Source: Pseudomonadota bacterium (GTDB lineage: Bacteria; Desulfobacterota; Desulfovibrionia; Desulfovibrionales; Desulfovibrionaceae). Taken from it: DNA of 20,883 nt. A program made the position numbers and the translations under genes. Shown one piece after another: positions 6,701 through 17,296 of this stretch; within the stretch, counting starts at the first letter, position 1, and the number at the start of each line of letters is the position of its first letter. The DNA lies in the NCBI GenBank assembly GCA_023438245.1, contig JAEXRD010000078.1, positions 1 through 20,883 on the forward strand, read 5' to 3'. The notes beneath the pieces were generated by a model. The model was not told where the DNA came from. It did not search any database and was given only the letters and a program-made list of their open reading frames with translations.

Positions 6701-8014
6701 CTATAGCACGGCTTTGCCCGCAAGGAAATGGGAAGAAACCCTGCCCCGCAGCACGCGGCCCAGCAGCGGGGTGTTCTTGCTCTTGCTCATCATGGTCTCC
6801 GGGCCCACGGTCCATTCGCGGTCCTGGTCGAACAGCGTGAAGTCCGCCGGGTCGCCCGGCTCGAAGCGGTTCACCGGCAGACCGAAGCGCGCGCAGGGCG
6901 CGGTGGTCCAGGCCCGCCGGAAGGCCTCGAAGGAGAGCCTGCCGGTGCGCACCAGCGCCCAGGTGGTGGCCAGGGCCGTGTCCAGGCCGGAGATGCCGCA
7001 GGGCGCCAGGTCGAACTCGACCTCCTTCTCGTGCGCGGCGTGGGGCGCGTGGTCCGTGGCCAGCATGTCGATGGTGCCGTCGTTCAGGGCGTCCAGCATG
7101 GCCTCCACGTCGGCCTTCGTGCGCAGCGGCGGGCTGACCTTGGCCAGGGAGCTGTAGCCCGCGCACTCCTCGTCGGTGAGCGTCAGGTAGTGCGGGCAGG
7201 TCTCGGCGGTGACGTTGACCCCGCGGGCCTTGGCAAAGCGGACGAGCGCGGCGCTCTTCTCGCAGGACACGTGGGCCAGGTGGATGGAAACATTCAGGTA
7301 CTCGGCCAGCAGGATGTCGCGGGCCACCTGGATGGCCTCGGCCACGTCCGGCTGGGCCCCCATGCCCAGGCGGCTGGAGACCTCGCCCTCGTTCATGCCC
7401 GCCGCCGGGGCCAGGTAGGGGTCCTCGCAGTGGTCGATGACGATGAGCCCCAGGTCGGCGGCGTATTCCAGCGCGCGGCGGAAGATCTCGGTGCTGGTCA
7501 CGGGCAGGCCGTCGTTGGACAGGGCGGCGCACCCGGCCGCCTTGAGCTCGGCCATGGGCGCCAGCTCCAGGCCCTTCAGGCCCTTGGTGAGCGCCCCGAT
7601 GGGGAACAGGCGCGGGCCGCCCGGCCAGTATTTGCGGGCCTTGTCCAGCATCAGTTCCGTCACGCTGGCGTTGTCGTTCACGGGCCGGGTGTTGGCCATG
7701 CACAGGATGTTGGAGAACCCGCCGTGGGCGGCGGCGCGCAGGCCGCTCTCCACGTCCTCCTTGTACTCCTGGCCGGGCTCGCGCAGGTGGGTGTGCACGT
7801 CCGTCAGGCTGGGCAGCAGCACCTGGCCGCCCGCGTCGACGTCCTTGGCGGCGGAGAGCTTCAGGCTGCCCGCCGGAACCAGGGCCACGATCTTGCCCCC
7901 GGCCACGAACACGTCCACCAGCTGGCCTTTTTTCGAGGCCTTCTTGCCCTTTACTGCGCCGAACCACAGCGCGCCGCGCACGGCGAGCTCGATCTTCTTC
8001 GCGGATTCACTCAT
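6701..8014 (-). CDS. pyrC: Dihydroorotase, class I (PyrC)
   Basis: It closes carbamoyl-aspartate to dihydroorotate, step 3 of UMP synthesis, in the cytoplasm. At 437 residues it has the usual class I length. Metal and catalytic residues are visible: His74 and His76 in DVHTHLREPG, Asp168 in LSNDG (normally SDDG, bridging Asp kept), His195 in IDHCED, His248 in HLAHVS and Asp321 in ATDHAPH. It should therefore be active, not one of the metal-less PyrC-like partners of aspartate carbamoyltransferase. The ATG at 8014 is preceded by AGGAGG, which overlaps the pyrB stop; the two genes are nine bases apart, so they form one operon with coupled translation. An N-terminal lysine-rich insertion (VKGKKASKKG, residues 21-30) is slightly unusual. 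Confidence 0.95.
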   Translation of the reverse strand: MSESAKKIELAVRGALWFGAVKGKKASKKGQLVDVFVAGGKIVALVPAGSLKLSAAKDVDAGGQVLLPSLTDVHTHLREPGQEYKEDVESGLRAAAHGGFSNILCMANTRPVNDNASVTELMLDKARKYWPGGPRLFPIGALTKGLKGLELAPMAELKAAGCAALSNDGLPVTSTEIFRRALEYAADLGLIVIDHCEDPYLAPAAGMNEGEVSSRLGMGAQPDVAEAIQVARDILLAEYLNVSIHLAHVSCEKSAALVRFAKARGVNVTAETCPHYLTLTDEECAGYSSLAKVSPPLRTKADVEAMLDALNDGTIDMLATDHAPHAAHEKEVEFDLAPCGISGLDTALATTWALVRTGRLSFEAFRRAWTTAPCARFGLPVNRFEPGDPADFTLFDQDREWTVGPETMMSKSKNTPLLGRVLRGRVSSHFLAGKAVL

Positions 8015-8023
8015 GGCGGCCTC

Positions 8024-8992
8024 CTAAAGCCCATCGCCGGAGAGGGCGGCGTCCGGGCTCTTGCGGGTGAGGTAGAGGAACAGCAGGGCCATGCGCACGG
8101 CCACCCCGTTCTCCACCTGGTCCAGAATCAGGCTCTCGGCGGAGTCGGCCAGGGCGGAGTCGATCTCCACGCCCCGGTTGATGGGGCCGGGGTGCAGCAC
8201 GCAGCAGCCGGGCGCGGCGTCCAGCAGATGTTTCGCGCCCAGGCCGAAGGTGCGGGCGTACTCGCGCAGGTCGGGCAAGAGTCCCGCCTGCTGGCGCTCC
8301 AGCTGCAGGCGCAGGCACATCACCGCGTCCGCGCCTTTCACGGCCTTGCCCAGGTCGCTGAACACCTCCACGGGCCAGGTGTCGAGCCTTGTCGGCAGCA
8401 GGGTGCGCGGCCCGCACAGGCGCACGCGCGCGCCCAGCATGGTCAGCAGGATGACGTTGCTGCGGGCCACGCGGCTGTGGGCGATGTCACCCAGGATGAG
8501 CACGGTCTTGCCCGCGAACTGGCCGTTCCAGCGCCGGGTGAGGGTGAGGGCGTCCAGCAGGGCCTGGGTGGGGTGGGCATGGCGACCGTCGCCGGCGTTG
8601 ATGACGCTGCACTCCAGGCGCTCGGCCAAAAACTGCGCCGCGCCGCTGGAGCCGTGGCGTATGACGATGCCGTCGGGGTTCATGGCCTGCAGGGTCAGCG
8701 CGGTGTCCTTGAGGGTCTCGCCCTTGGCCAGGCTGGAACCGCTCTTGGCCAGGGCGAAGGTGTCGGCGCTCAGGCGCTTGCCCGCCATGTCGAAGCTGGT
8801 CTTGGTGCGGGTGCTGGCCTCGGCGAAGAACAGCACCACGCTGCGGCCCTTGAGCGTGGGCACCTTCTTCACCGCGCGCGAATTGATGGCCCGGAAGTGC
8901 TCCGCCGTGGCCAGGATGTGGCGGATCTCCTCGGGCGTGAACTGGGAAACGTCAAGCAGGTCCTTGTGTTTCCATTGCATGGGCGACTCCAT
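8024..8992 (-). CDS. pyrB: Aspartate carbamoyltransferase catalytic chain (PyrB)
   Basis: It joins carbamoyl phosphate and aspartate to carbamoyl-aspartate, the committed step of pyrimidine synthesis. It has 322 residues, typical for the catalytic chain. Motifs: carbamoyl-phosphate loop EASTRTKTSF (normally EPSTRTRxSF), HGSSGAAQFLAE, DGRHAHPTQALLD, aspartate-loop LRLQLERQ, and HPGPINRGVEI near the end. Two starts are possible: ATG 8992 with CGGAGG nine bases upstream, and ATG 8980 (MQWKHKDLLD) with GGAGTC at shorter spacing; 8992 is reported but 8980 is nearly as good. No regulatory chain gene (pyrI) is in the window, so a PyrB trimer alone or with PyrC is likely. It precedes pyrC in one operon. 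Confidence 0.95.
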   Translation of the reverse strand: MESPMQWKHKDLLDVSQFTPEEIRHILATAEHFRAINSRAVKKVPTLKGRSVVLFFAEASTRTKTSFDMAGKRLSADTFALAKSGSSLAKGETLKDTALTLQAMNPDGIVIRHGSSGAAQFLAERLECSVINAGDGRHAHPTQALLDALTLTRRWNGQFAGKTVLILGDIAHSRVARSNVILLTMLGARVRLCGPRTLLPTRLDTWPVEVFSDLGKAVKGADAVMCLRLQLERQQAGLLPDLREYARTFGLGAKHLLDAAPGCCVLHPGPINRGVEIDSALADSAESLILDQVENGVAVRMALLFLYLTRKSPDAALSGDGL

Positions 8993-9087
8993 GAGTCTTG
9001 GCCTCCGTGCCTTGTGCCGCGCGGTGATGAGGGTCCGCGGCGGCGGTTTTCCCCCGGCCTACGCCGGGCCTCGGAAATTTCGGGCGC

Positions 9088-10269
9088 CTACAGCGAAAAG
9101 GCTTCCTCCACCTGGCGCGGGACCACGGAGAAGCGCGCCAGCCGCCCCGGCTCCAGGCTGCCCAGGCGGCCTTCCAGGCCGAAGAACCGCGCCGGGTTGC
9201 GGGTGATGAGCGCCACGCCGTCGGCCAGCGCCAGCTCCGGCAGGACGCGCTGCCGAAGCCAGGCCAGCTCGCCCCACACGTCCAGGTCCGGGGCGGAGCA
9301 CAGCCCGTCCGTGCCGAGGCAGACGTTGACGCCGCGCCGAAGCAGCCCCGCCGCCGGGGCGATGCCCACGCCGATGAACTCGTTGCTGCGCGGGCACAGG
9401 CACACGCTGGCCCCGGTGGCCGCCAGCGCGTCCATGTCCGGCTCGGACAGGCGCACGCAGTGCACGGCCAGGGTCTTTTCGTCCAGCAGGCCCAGCTCCA
9501 GCGCCAGGGGCAGCGGGCGCTTGCGCGGCGGCTCGTAGCTGGTGAGGAACCCGCGCGAGCGCAGCAGGTCCAGGAAGGCGCTCTGCCCCGTGAGCAGGAT
9601 CCTGTCCTCCTCCTCGTGCTCGGCCAGGTGCAGGCTGAAGGGCAGGCCGCGCTCGCTGGCGGCGCGCTTGGCGGCCTGGAGCAGCGCCCCGGAGGTGCTG
9701 TACAGCGCGTGCCCGGCGGTGGAGAGCAGGCCCCGGCCAAAGGCGTCGGAAACGTCGGACGGCAGGCTGTGGATGAGCGTGGCCGGGTCCTCGGGCACCA
9801 CGCTCCCGATGGCCTCCTGGAACGAGGCGGAGAACAGCCCGCTGGCCGCCAGCAGCCCGGCCATGGCCGGGGCGTTGCGGGTGCTGATGTCGGCCACGAA
9901 GGCCGTGCCGCGCGCCTCCAGGCGCATGAGCTCGCGCTGGATGAGCGGGGTCTCGAAGGCGTAGAGCGCGTGGTCCAGCATGCTGGTGACCCAGGGCACG
10001 AAGCCCTGGCCGCGCACCAGCCGGTCCTTCAGGTGCGTCATCTCCAGGTGGGTGTGGCTGTTGAACACGGCCGGGGCCAGGGTCGCGTCGCCCAGGTCGC
10101 GCACGGCGCCGGGGTGGGCGGCCTTGATGTCGGAATAGCGGCCCACGGCCAGGATGGCGCGCTCCCCGCCCATGCCCGTGTCCTCGCAGGCCACGGCCCC
10201 GTCCTCGATGACGGGCGGCAGGCCGGGGGAGACGGGCAGGACTTTGGCGGCGCGGAAGATCTCGGCCAT
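9088..10269 (-). CDS. Metal-dependent amidohydrolase of the SAH/MTA- and aminofutalosine-deaminase group
   Basis: This is a cytoplasmic deaminase-type hydrolase of 393 residues. Metal ligands are visible: His72 and His74 in NSHTHLEMT, His214 and Glu217 in SLHLAEHEEE, His270 in LAVHCVRLSE, Asp321 in LGTDGLCSAPDLDVWGE. The CPRSNEFIG motif is typical of COG0402 deaminases acting on adenosine-like nucleosides. In bacteria that make menaquinone through futalosine this branch removes the amino group of 6-aminodeoxyfutalosine; S-adenosylhomocysteine or methylthioadenosine are alternative substrates, which would fit the homocysteine gene next door. Start ATG 10269 begins MAEIFRAAKVLPVSPG; the frame stays open upstream across the neighbouring gene, but that part is an out-of-frame shadow. 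A terminator separates it from the upstream gene, so it may need its own promoter; pyrB follows 95 bases later. Confidence 0.8.
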   Translation of the reverse strand: MAEIFRAAKVLPVSPGLPPVIEDGAVACEDTGMGGERAILAVGRYSDIKAAHPGAVRDLGDATLAPAVFNSHTHLEMTHLKDRLVRGQGFVPWVTSMLDHALYAFETPLIQRELMRLEARGTAFVADISTRNAPAMAGLLAASGLFSASFQEAIGSVVPEDPATLIHSLPSDVSDAFGRGLLSTAGHALYSTSGALLQAAKRAASERGLPFSLHLAEHEEEDRILLTGQSAFLDLLRSRGFLTSYEPPRKRPLPLALELGLLDEKTLAVHCVRLSEPDMDALAATGASVCLCPRSNEFIGVGIAPAAGLLRRGVNVCLGTDGLCSAPDLDVWGELAWLRQRVLPELALADGVALITRNPARFFGLEGRLGSLEPGRLARFSVVPRQVEEAFSL

Positions 10270-10306
10270 GGCGTTCGGACACTCCTGTGGCGCCGGGGCG
10301 CGGCGC

Positions 10307-10334
10307 AAAAAAAGGGGACCTTCCGGCCCCCTTT
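10307..10334 (-). terminator. Rho-independent terminator after the homocysteine biosynthesis gene
   Basis: The stem is AAAGGGG-A-CC (10311-10320) pairing with GG-C-CCCCTTT (10325-10334), loop TTCC. A-run 10307-10313 gives a U tract on the minus strand. It starts three bases past the stop codon of the upstream gene. Confidence 0.85.
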
Positions 10335-10337
10335 CGG

Positions 10338-11642
10338 TTACAAGCTGGTGATGGCTTCCTGCGGCTCGCTGAGCAGGAACTTGCCCTCCGCGATCCAGGA
10401 TTTGAGCTTCTCGGCGATCTCCAGCGACATGGTGTAGCTGGTCACCGGCACGGTGGGGGTCTTGCGGCCGCCCACGTCGATCTCGCCGCTCATGAGCTCT
10501 TCCAGGGTCACGTGGCCCAGGATGCGGTTGACCCCGTTGGGATAGTCGTAGCCGTAGTCGCGCACGGGCATGTGGATCTCGGCGTTGGAGACGCCGGTGC
10601 GCCAGGCCAGGTCCTCGTCCAGGATGGGAATGGGGATGCCCACGCCCATGTTCAGCGTGCAGCCGTAGCCCACCATGGAGATGCCGCGCACGTAGCGCGC
10701 GTCCATCTGCTTCAGGTCGCCCTTGAGCTCCAGGGTGCCGGAGGCCGTGAGCGGGATGCCGCGCTCGTTGCGCTGGGGCTTGGCCACGTGCTGGGTGCCC
10801 GCGCCGATGACATACCCGATGCCGCCGCCCAGGAAGATCCGCGTGCCCAGGCCGATGGTGCGCAGGTACGGATCGTTGAACAGGGGCGAGAGCTGGCCCG
10901 CGGTGGCGAAGTTGGCGTTGCGCCCGCCGGGCTTCAGCGGGCCCATGTAGGTGTAGATGGTGCGGCCCGACAGGTTCACCGCGCAGTTGTAGTTCTGGTA
11001 GCAGTTGCGCGGATTGAGCAGCTGGGCGTAGGGCAGCCCGGCCAGGGTCACGTCCTTCTCCAGCTCCTTGCGGGGGTAGCAGTCCGTGCCGTAGGCCTTG
11101 GCGCGCAGGCGCACGGGCTTTCCGCGCAGCAGGTCCTCGATGACGTGGCCGCCGCCGTAGGCGAAGCGCCCGGGGTAGACCTTGTTCAGCGGATCGTCGG
11201 CGGAGGGCTCGGTGACGCCGATGTAGGCGTCCACGGCGGCCAGGCCGGCGTAGCAGGGCACGTTGTTCAGCCACACCTGGCTGGCCTTGATGAGCGGGGG
11301 CTCCTGGCCGAAGTTGAAGAGCATGCCCGAGGAGCACATGGGCGAGAAGGTGCCCGTGGTCACCACGTCCACCTCGCGGGCGGCGCGGGTCTTGCCCATG
11401 CTGCGCACGGCCTCGACCATCTCCTCGGCGGTGAGCACAACGGCCTTGCCCTTGCGGATGCGCTCATTGATCTCGGCGATGGTCTTGGAGGTCTTGAGCG
11501 GGCCCTGGCCCTTGGCAGGGGCCTTGGCGGCGGTTTTGCCGGCGGCGGGCTTCTTCTCGGCCTTGGGGGCGACTTTGGTGTCGGCCTTGGGGCTGGCCGC
11601 GGGTTTTTTGGCTGCGGCGGCCTTCTTCGGTTTCTCGGCCAT
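10338..11642 (-). CDS. Homocysteine biosynthesis protein (DUF39/HcyBio) with Ala/Lys-rich N-terminal tail
   Basis: This family (PF01837) is required to make homocysteine from aspartate semialdehyde in methanogens and sulfate reducers that lack the usual O-acyl-homoserine route; it normally works with a NIL/ferredoxin-domain partner, which is not in this window. Length 434 residues. The HcyBio domain begins near residue 52 (KTIAEINERIRKGKAVVLTAEEM) and is complete, with cysteines Cys103 in GTFSPMCSSG and Cys130 in NNVPCYAG and the Cys-rich NPRNCYQNYNCAVN. Glycine-rich stretches such as FLGGGIGYVIGAG are present. Residues 1-48 are almost only Ala, Lys and Pro, like a histone H1 or DNA-binding tail, and are not part of the domain. 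ATG 11642 has a good GGAGGAAGA site. It is divergent from dnaA across the origin. Confidence 0.9.
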   Translation of the reverse strand: MAEKPKKAAAAKKPAASPKADTKVAPKAEKKPAAGKTAAKAPAKGQGPLKTSKTIAEINERIRKGKAVVLTAEEMVEAVRSMGKTRAAREVDVVTTGTFSPMCSSGMLFNFGQEPPLIKASQVWLNNVPCYAGLAAVDAYIGVTEPSADDPLNKVYPGRFAYGGGHVIEDLLRGKPVRLRAKAYGTDCYPRKELEKDVTLAGLPYAQLLNPRNCYQNYNCAVNLSGRTIYTYMGPLKPGGRNANFATAGQLSPLFNDPYLRTIGLGTRIFLGGGIGYVIGAGTQHVAKPQRNERGIPLTASGTLELKGDLKQMDARYVRGISMVGYGCTLNMGVGIPIPILDEDLAWRTGVSNAEIHMPVRDYGYDYPNGVNRILGHVTLEELMSGEIDVGGRKTPTVPVTSYTMSLEIAEKLKSWIAEGKFLLSEPQEAITSL

Positions 11643-11713
11643 GGTCTTCCTCCGGATGGCGCGCCTGGGCGCGCAGGGAACTCGTTGGACACGCGGACGG
11701 AGCGGGGGTCGCG

Positions 11714-11722
11714 TTTTCCACA
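11714..11722 (+). promoter_or_regulatory. DnaA box TTTTCCACA
   Basis: Exact match to TTWTNCACA on the plus strand, paired with an inverted copy 24 bases downstream. Confidence 0.75.
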
Positions 11723-11746
11723 GCGCGTTCCTTTTTTAGAACAAGA

Positions 11747-11755
11747 TGTGGAAAA
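11747..11755 (-). promoter_or_regulatory. DnaA box TTTTCCACA, inverted
   Basis: TGTGGAAAA on the plus strand, the same box sequence in opposite orientation. Between it and the first box lies the AT-rich CTTTTTTAGAA. Confidence 0.75.
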
Positions 11756-11841
11756 ATCCGGCGCTTCCCGCACGTTCCAGCATGGCCCAAATCGGCCGGA
11801 AAGGCAACGCTTTTCCGGTGCGGGCGAGTGGTCGTATTTGC

Positions 11842-11870
11842 TTGGCATTGGTTGCGTTTTGGGGTAGAAA
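11842..11870 (+). promoter_or_regulatory. Candidate sigma-70 promoter of dnaA
   Basis: TTGGCA (11842-11847, 5 of 6) and TAGAAA (11865-11870, 4 of 6) are separated by exactly 17 bases, 68 bases before the dnaA start. A DnaA box lies downstream, which would allow autoregulation. Confidence 0.45.
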
Positions 11871-11927
11871 CGCATATTCGACGGCGCTCGGCGCGCCCCC
11901 TGGTGTGACCGGGAAAATTCTCCTGGT

Positions 11928-11936
11928 TTTTCCACA
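11928..11936 (+). promoter_or_regulatory. DnaA box TTTTCCACA abutting the dnaA start codon
   Basis: Exact match to the consensus, ending two bases before TTG 11939, in the place where a ribosome binding site would normally be. Suggests direct autoregulation of dnaA, or that the true start is further downstream. Confidence 0.7.
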
Positions 11937-11938
11937 AA

Positions 11939-13366
11939 TTGCAGTCTCTGGAAGAAACGAAGCCCCGCGTGAAGAAAGCCCTGCGCGACCATATGGCCGC
12001 CGCCTGCTCCGAGCAGGAGCTCCGGCGCTGGTTCGACCCCCTGGACATAGACATGGCCGAGGGTGGGGGAGAGGTGCGCGTGCGCTTTCCGCACAGCTTT
12101 TTCGCCCAGTGGTTCGCCGGGCGCATGCAGGATCAGTTCGAGTCCGAGCTGTTCCGCTTCCTGGGCCACGGCGGGTGCGACATCCGCTACCTGGTGGGGG
12201 GCAAAACCAACGGACCGAACGGCGACGGCGCGGCCGACCCGCAGGGCTCCGCCCCGGGAGCGGGCCGATCCGGCAACTCCGGCAGCTCCGCCAACTCCGG
12301 CGGACAGTCCCCCCGCCACATCGCCTATCCTTTCGACGCCCAGTTCAGCTTCGACAGCTTCCTGACCAACTCCAAGAACTACTTCCCGCTGGAGACGGCC
12401 CGGCAGGTGGCCCGCGGAGAGGACGCCCAGTTCAACCCCTTCGTCATCTGCGGCAAGTCCGGCTCGGGCAAGAGCCACCTGCTCAAGGCCATCGCCAACG
12501 ACATCGCCAAGCGCCACCCGGTGTCCTCCATCCTGGTCACCACCGGCGAGGGCCTGAAGGAGCTGTACAAGACCGGGGGCGAACCGGGAACCAATGTCGA
12601 CGCCGGGCCGGAGCGAACCCTGGCCGCGCGGCAGTACCTTTCCGGCCACAGCTTCCTGCTCATCGACGACATCCACTGGCTCTCCGGCGACGCCGGGCTG
12701 CAGCACGAGCTCCTGGCCCTGTTCAACGCCTTCCAGGACCAGGGCAAGCAGATGGTGTTCACCTGCGCCGACCGCGTGGCCGCGCACGATGACATCGTGC
12801 CCGCGCTGCGCTCGCGCCTGGAGGGCGGGCTGGTGGTCACGCTCAAGCAGCCGGACCTGGAGATCCGCGCCCAGTTCGTGCTGGACCGCGTGCGGGCCAA
12901 GAAGCTGCCCCTCTCCAAGGACCAGGTGCTGACCCTGGCCCAGCGCTTCCAGAATTTCCGCGCCCTGGGCGGCATCCTCATCAAGCTTTTGGCCTTCCGC
13001 GAGCTGGTGAGAAAGGACATCTCCGCGCGCGACTTCGAGCAGATCCTCATGAGCACCGAGGAGCGCGACCAGCCCGCCGTCACCCCGGAGACCATCATCA
13101 GCGTGGTGTGCGAGCACTACCAGGTGGGCCAGAAGGACGTGCTGGGCGAGGACCGGCGCCAGAACATCGCCCTGGCCCGGCAGGTGGCCATGTGGCTGTG
13201 CCGGCAGATGCTGGGGCTGTCCTACCCGGCGCTGGGCCGGGCCTTCGGCGGCAAGGATCATTCGACGGTCATCTATTCCGTCAAGAAGATCCAGGACTTG
13301 CAGGCAGACGACAAGATTTTGAAACAGCTGTTGAAAGATTTGAAGGTTCGCTGTCGGCAACCGTAG
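11939..13366 (+). CDS. dnaA: Chromosomal replication initiator DnaA
   Basis: This AAA+ ATPase binds DnaA boxes and opens the origin. Length 475 residues from TTG 11939. Domain I: about 1-85 (EQELRRWFDPLDI, RFPHSFFAQWF). Linker: 90-125, Gly/Ser/Asn-rich. Domain III: Walker A GKSGSGKSH at 172-180 (family usually GxxGxGKT, here Ser) and Walker B FLLIDDIHWL near 240. Domain IV: the box-recognition helix-turn-helix with the signature ALGRAFGGKDHSTVIYSVKK near 433-452. It is complete. The start is uncertain: TTG 11939 has no ribosome site and a DnaA box directly in front, while in-frame GTG 11969 would begin MKKALRDHM, which resembles other DnaA N-termini but also lacks a strong site. dnaN follows after 144 bases. 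Confidence 0.95.
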   Translation: MQSLEETKPRVKKALRDHMAAACSEQELRRWFDPLDIDMAEGGGEVRVRFPHSFFAQWFAGRMQDQFESELFRFLGHGGCDIRYLVGGKTNGPNGDGAADPQGSAPGAGRSGNSGSSANSGGQSPRHIAYPFDAQFSFDSFLTNSKNYFPLETARQVARGEDAQFNPFVICGKSGSGKSHLLKAIANDIAKRHPVSSILVTTGEGLKELYKTGGEPGTNVDAGPERTLAARQYLSGHSFLLIDDIHWLSGDAGLQHELLALFNAFQDQGKQMVFTCADRVAAHDDIVPALRSRLEGGLVVTLKQPDLEIRAQFVLDRVRAKKLPLSKDQVLTLAQRFQNFRALGGILIKLLAFRELVRKDISARDFEQILMSTEERDQPAVTPETIISVVCEHYQVGQKDVLGEDRRQNIALARQVAMWLCRQMLGLSYPALGRAFGGKDHSTVIYSVKKIQDLQADDKILKQLLKDLKVRCRQP

Positions 13367-13510
13367 GCTTGTGCCGAACGGGCGCGTGAAACACCAGCCT
13401 GTTTGTGTGAGACAACAAGACGTGTTCCAAAATAATGCTGAACCGACGGTATGTTGCATAAGTTGGGAACAAACGATCCGGGCTAATAGAAGCCATCAAG
13501 GAGAAGACAT

Positions 13511-14677
13511 ATGTTTGTGAAGGTTGTGAGAGACGACATCATCGAAGGCCTGGCCAAATCCGCAGGCATCATCCCGGCCAAGACCGGGGCGGCCTTCCTG
13601 CGCAGCATCTGGCTGGAGGCCGGGGACGGCAGCCTGCGCATCATGTCCACGGACTCAAGCCTCGAGTTCGCGGGCGAATATCCCGCCAAGGTGGAGGCCC
13701 AGGGCCGCGCCGGGGTGCAGGGCCGCGCCTTTTATGAACTGGTCCGCAAGCTGCCCGCGGGCGAGCTGACCATCAAGACCGACGCCGAGGGCAAGAACGT
13801 GCACGTGGAGCAGGGCAGCCGCAAGTACAAGCTGCCCGCCAACGAGGCCGAGTGGTTCCAGCCCTTCAGCGAATTTCCCGGCGGCGACACCGTGTTCTGG
13901 AGCGGCAGCTTCCTGCAGGAGCTCATCGACCGCATCAGCTTCTGCATCAGCGAGGAGGACAGCATGGAGGCCATCGCCTGCCTGTCCATGAAGCCCGTGG
14001 ACGACGGAACGGGCGGACGGCGCGTGGAGGTCTGCGGCCTCAACGGCCACCAGTTCGCCATGTTCACCTTCGTCAACGAGGAGATCGTGGCCGTGCTGCC
14101 CGCCGAGGGCGCGCTCATCCAGCGCAAGTATCTGGCCGAGCTGAAAAAGTGGCTGGGCGCGGACGAGGTGGAGATGGCCCTGGGCGAAAAGCGCCTGTTC
14201 CTGCGCACCGGCGACCACCGCGAGACCTTCAGCCTGCCGCTGTCGTTCTACCAGTACCCCAACTACCAGGGCTTCCTGTCCAAGCTGAAGGACCCCTCCT
14301 CCTCCCGGCTGACGTTGAACCGCGCCGAGCTCATGGACAGCCTGGAGCGCATCGCCATCTTCAACACCGAGAGCAACCGCTGCACGTACTTCCTGTTCAG
14401 CCCCGGCGAGGTGGTGCTGTACAGCCAGGGCCAGGATGTGGGCACCGGCACCGAGAGCCTCTCCGCCAGCTTCCAGGGCGACCTGCAGCGCATCGCCTTC
14501 CCCACCAAGAACCTCATCGAGATCCTCTCGCACTTCACCAGCGACGAGGTGAGCTTCACCCTCACCGGAGCCGAGGCCCCCTGCGGCATCTCCGGATCGG
14601 TGGACGCCGACTACGACGTGATCATCATGCCCATGATGATCCAGGAAGAAACCTACTACGCCGAAGAAAACGCCTAA
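13511..14677 (+). CDS. dnaN: DNA polymerase III beta subunit (sliding clamp)
   Basis: This is the ring-shaped clamp that tethers the replicative polymerase and many repair proteins to DNA. At 388 residues it is slightly longer than the common ~366. Seen: the domain 1 start MFVKVVRDDIIEGLAKSAGIIPAKT in pieces typical of the family, the GRAFYELVRKLP segment, the KLPANEAEWFQPF turn, the middle-domain LMDSLERIAIFN stretch, and the C-terminal DADYDVIIMPMMIQE, the place of the partner-binding hydrophobic pocket. ATG 13511 is set by AAGGAG at 13498-13503. The 144-base gap after dnaA holds no strong promoter that I can see, so read-through from dnaA is likely; gyrB starts 18 bases after the stop. Confidence 0.95.
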   Translation: MFVKVVRDDIIEGLAKSAGIIPAKTGAAFLRSIWLEAGDGSLRIMSTDSSLEFAGEYPAKVEAQGRAGVQGRAFYELVRKLPAGELTIKTDAEGKNVHVEQGSRKYKLPANEAEWFQPFSEFPGGDTVFWSGSFLQELIDRISFCISEEDSMEAIACLSMKPVDDGTGGRRVEVCGLNGHQFAMFTFVNEEIVAVLPAEGALIQRKYLAELKKWLGADEVEMALGEKRLFLRTGDHRETFSLPLSFYQYPNYQGFLSKLKDPSSSRLTLNRAELMDSLERIAIFNTESNRCTYFLFSPGEVVLYSQGQDVGTGTESLSASFQGDLQRIAFPTKNLIEILSHFTSDEVSFTLTGAEAPCGISGSVDADYDVIIMPMMIQEETYYAEENA

Positions 14678-14695
14678 GGAAGGACCAGGCCCGCA

Positions 14696-17296
<2,601 letters not shown>

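Larger units (their letters stand above)
11700..11940. other. Putative chromosomal origin (oriC) between the homocysteine gene and dnaA
   Basis: The 296-base gap upstream of dnaA contains three exact matches to the DnaA-box consensus TTWTNCACA, two of them head-to-head around a stretch with CTTTTTTAGAA, which could be the unwinding element or part of it. Location next to dnaA and the divergent outward direction of both flanking gene arms agree with an origin. Only three boxes is modest, so further weak boxes or a second part elsewhere are possible. Confidence 0.65.

Noticed and set aside
9053..9068. Hairpin CCCGGC-CTAC-GCCGGG between the amidohydrolase gene and pyrB
   Set aside because: Stem is good, but no U tract follows on the minus strand; attenuation upstream of pyrB cannot be supported.
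9088..11337. A 749-residue open frame covering both the amidohydrolase and its upstream neighbour
   Set aside because: Only the part from 10269 has family motifs; the rest is an out-of-frame reading of the homocysteine biosynthesis gene.
11842..11855. Sigma-54-like TTGGCA...TTGC before dnaA
   Set aside because: The GG and GC elements are only eight bases apart; sigma-54 needs ten. The TTGGCA fits better as a -35 box.
13367..13510. Promoter for dnaN in the 144-base gap after dnaA
   Set aside because: Only poor hexamer pairs with wrong spacing (such as TTGGGA and TAATAG 15 bases apart); not listed as a feature.
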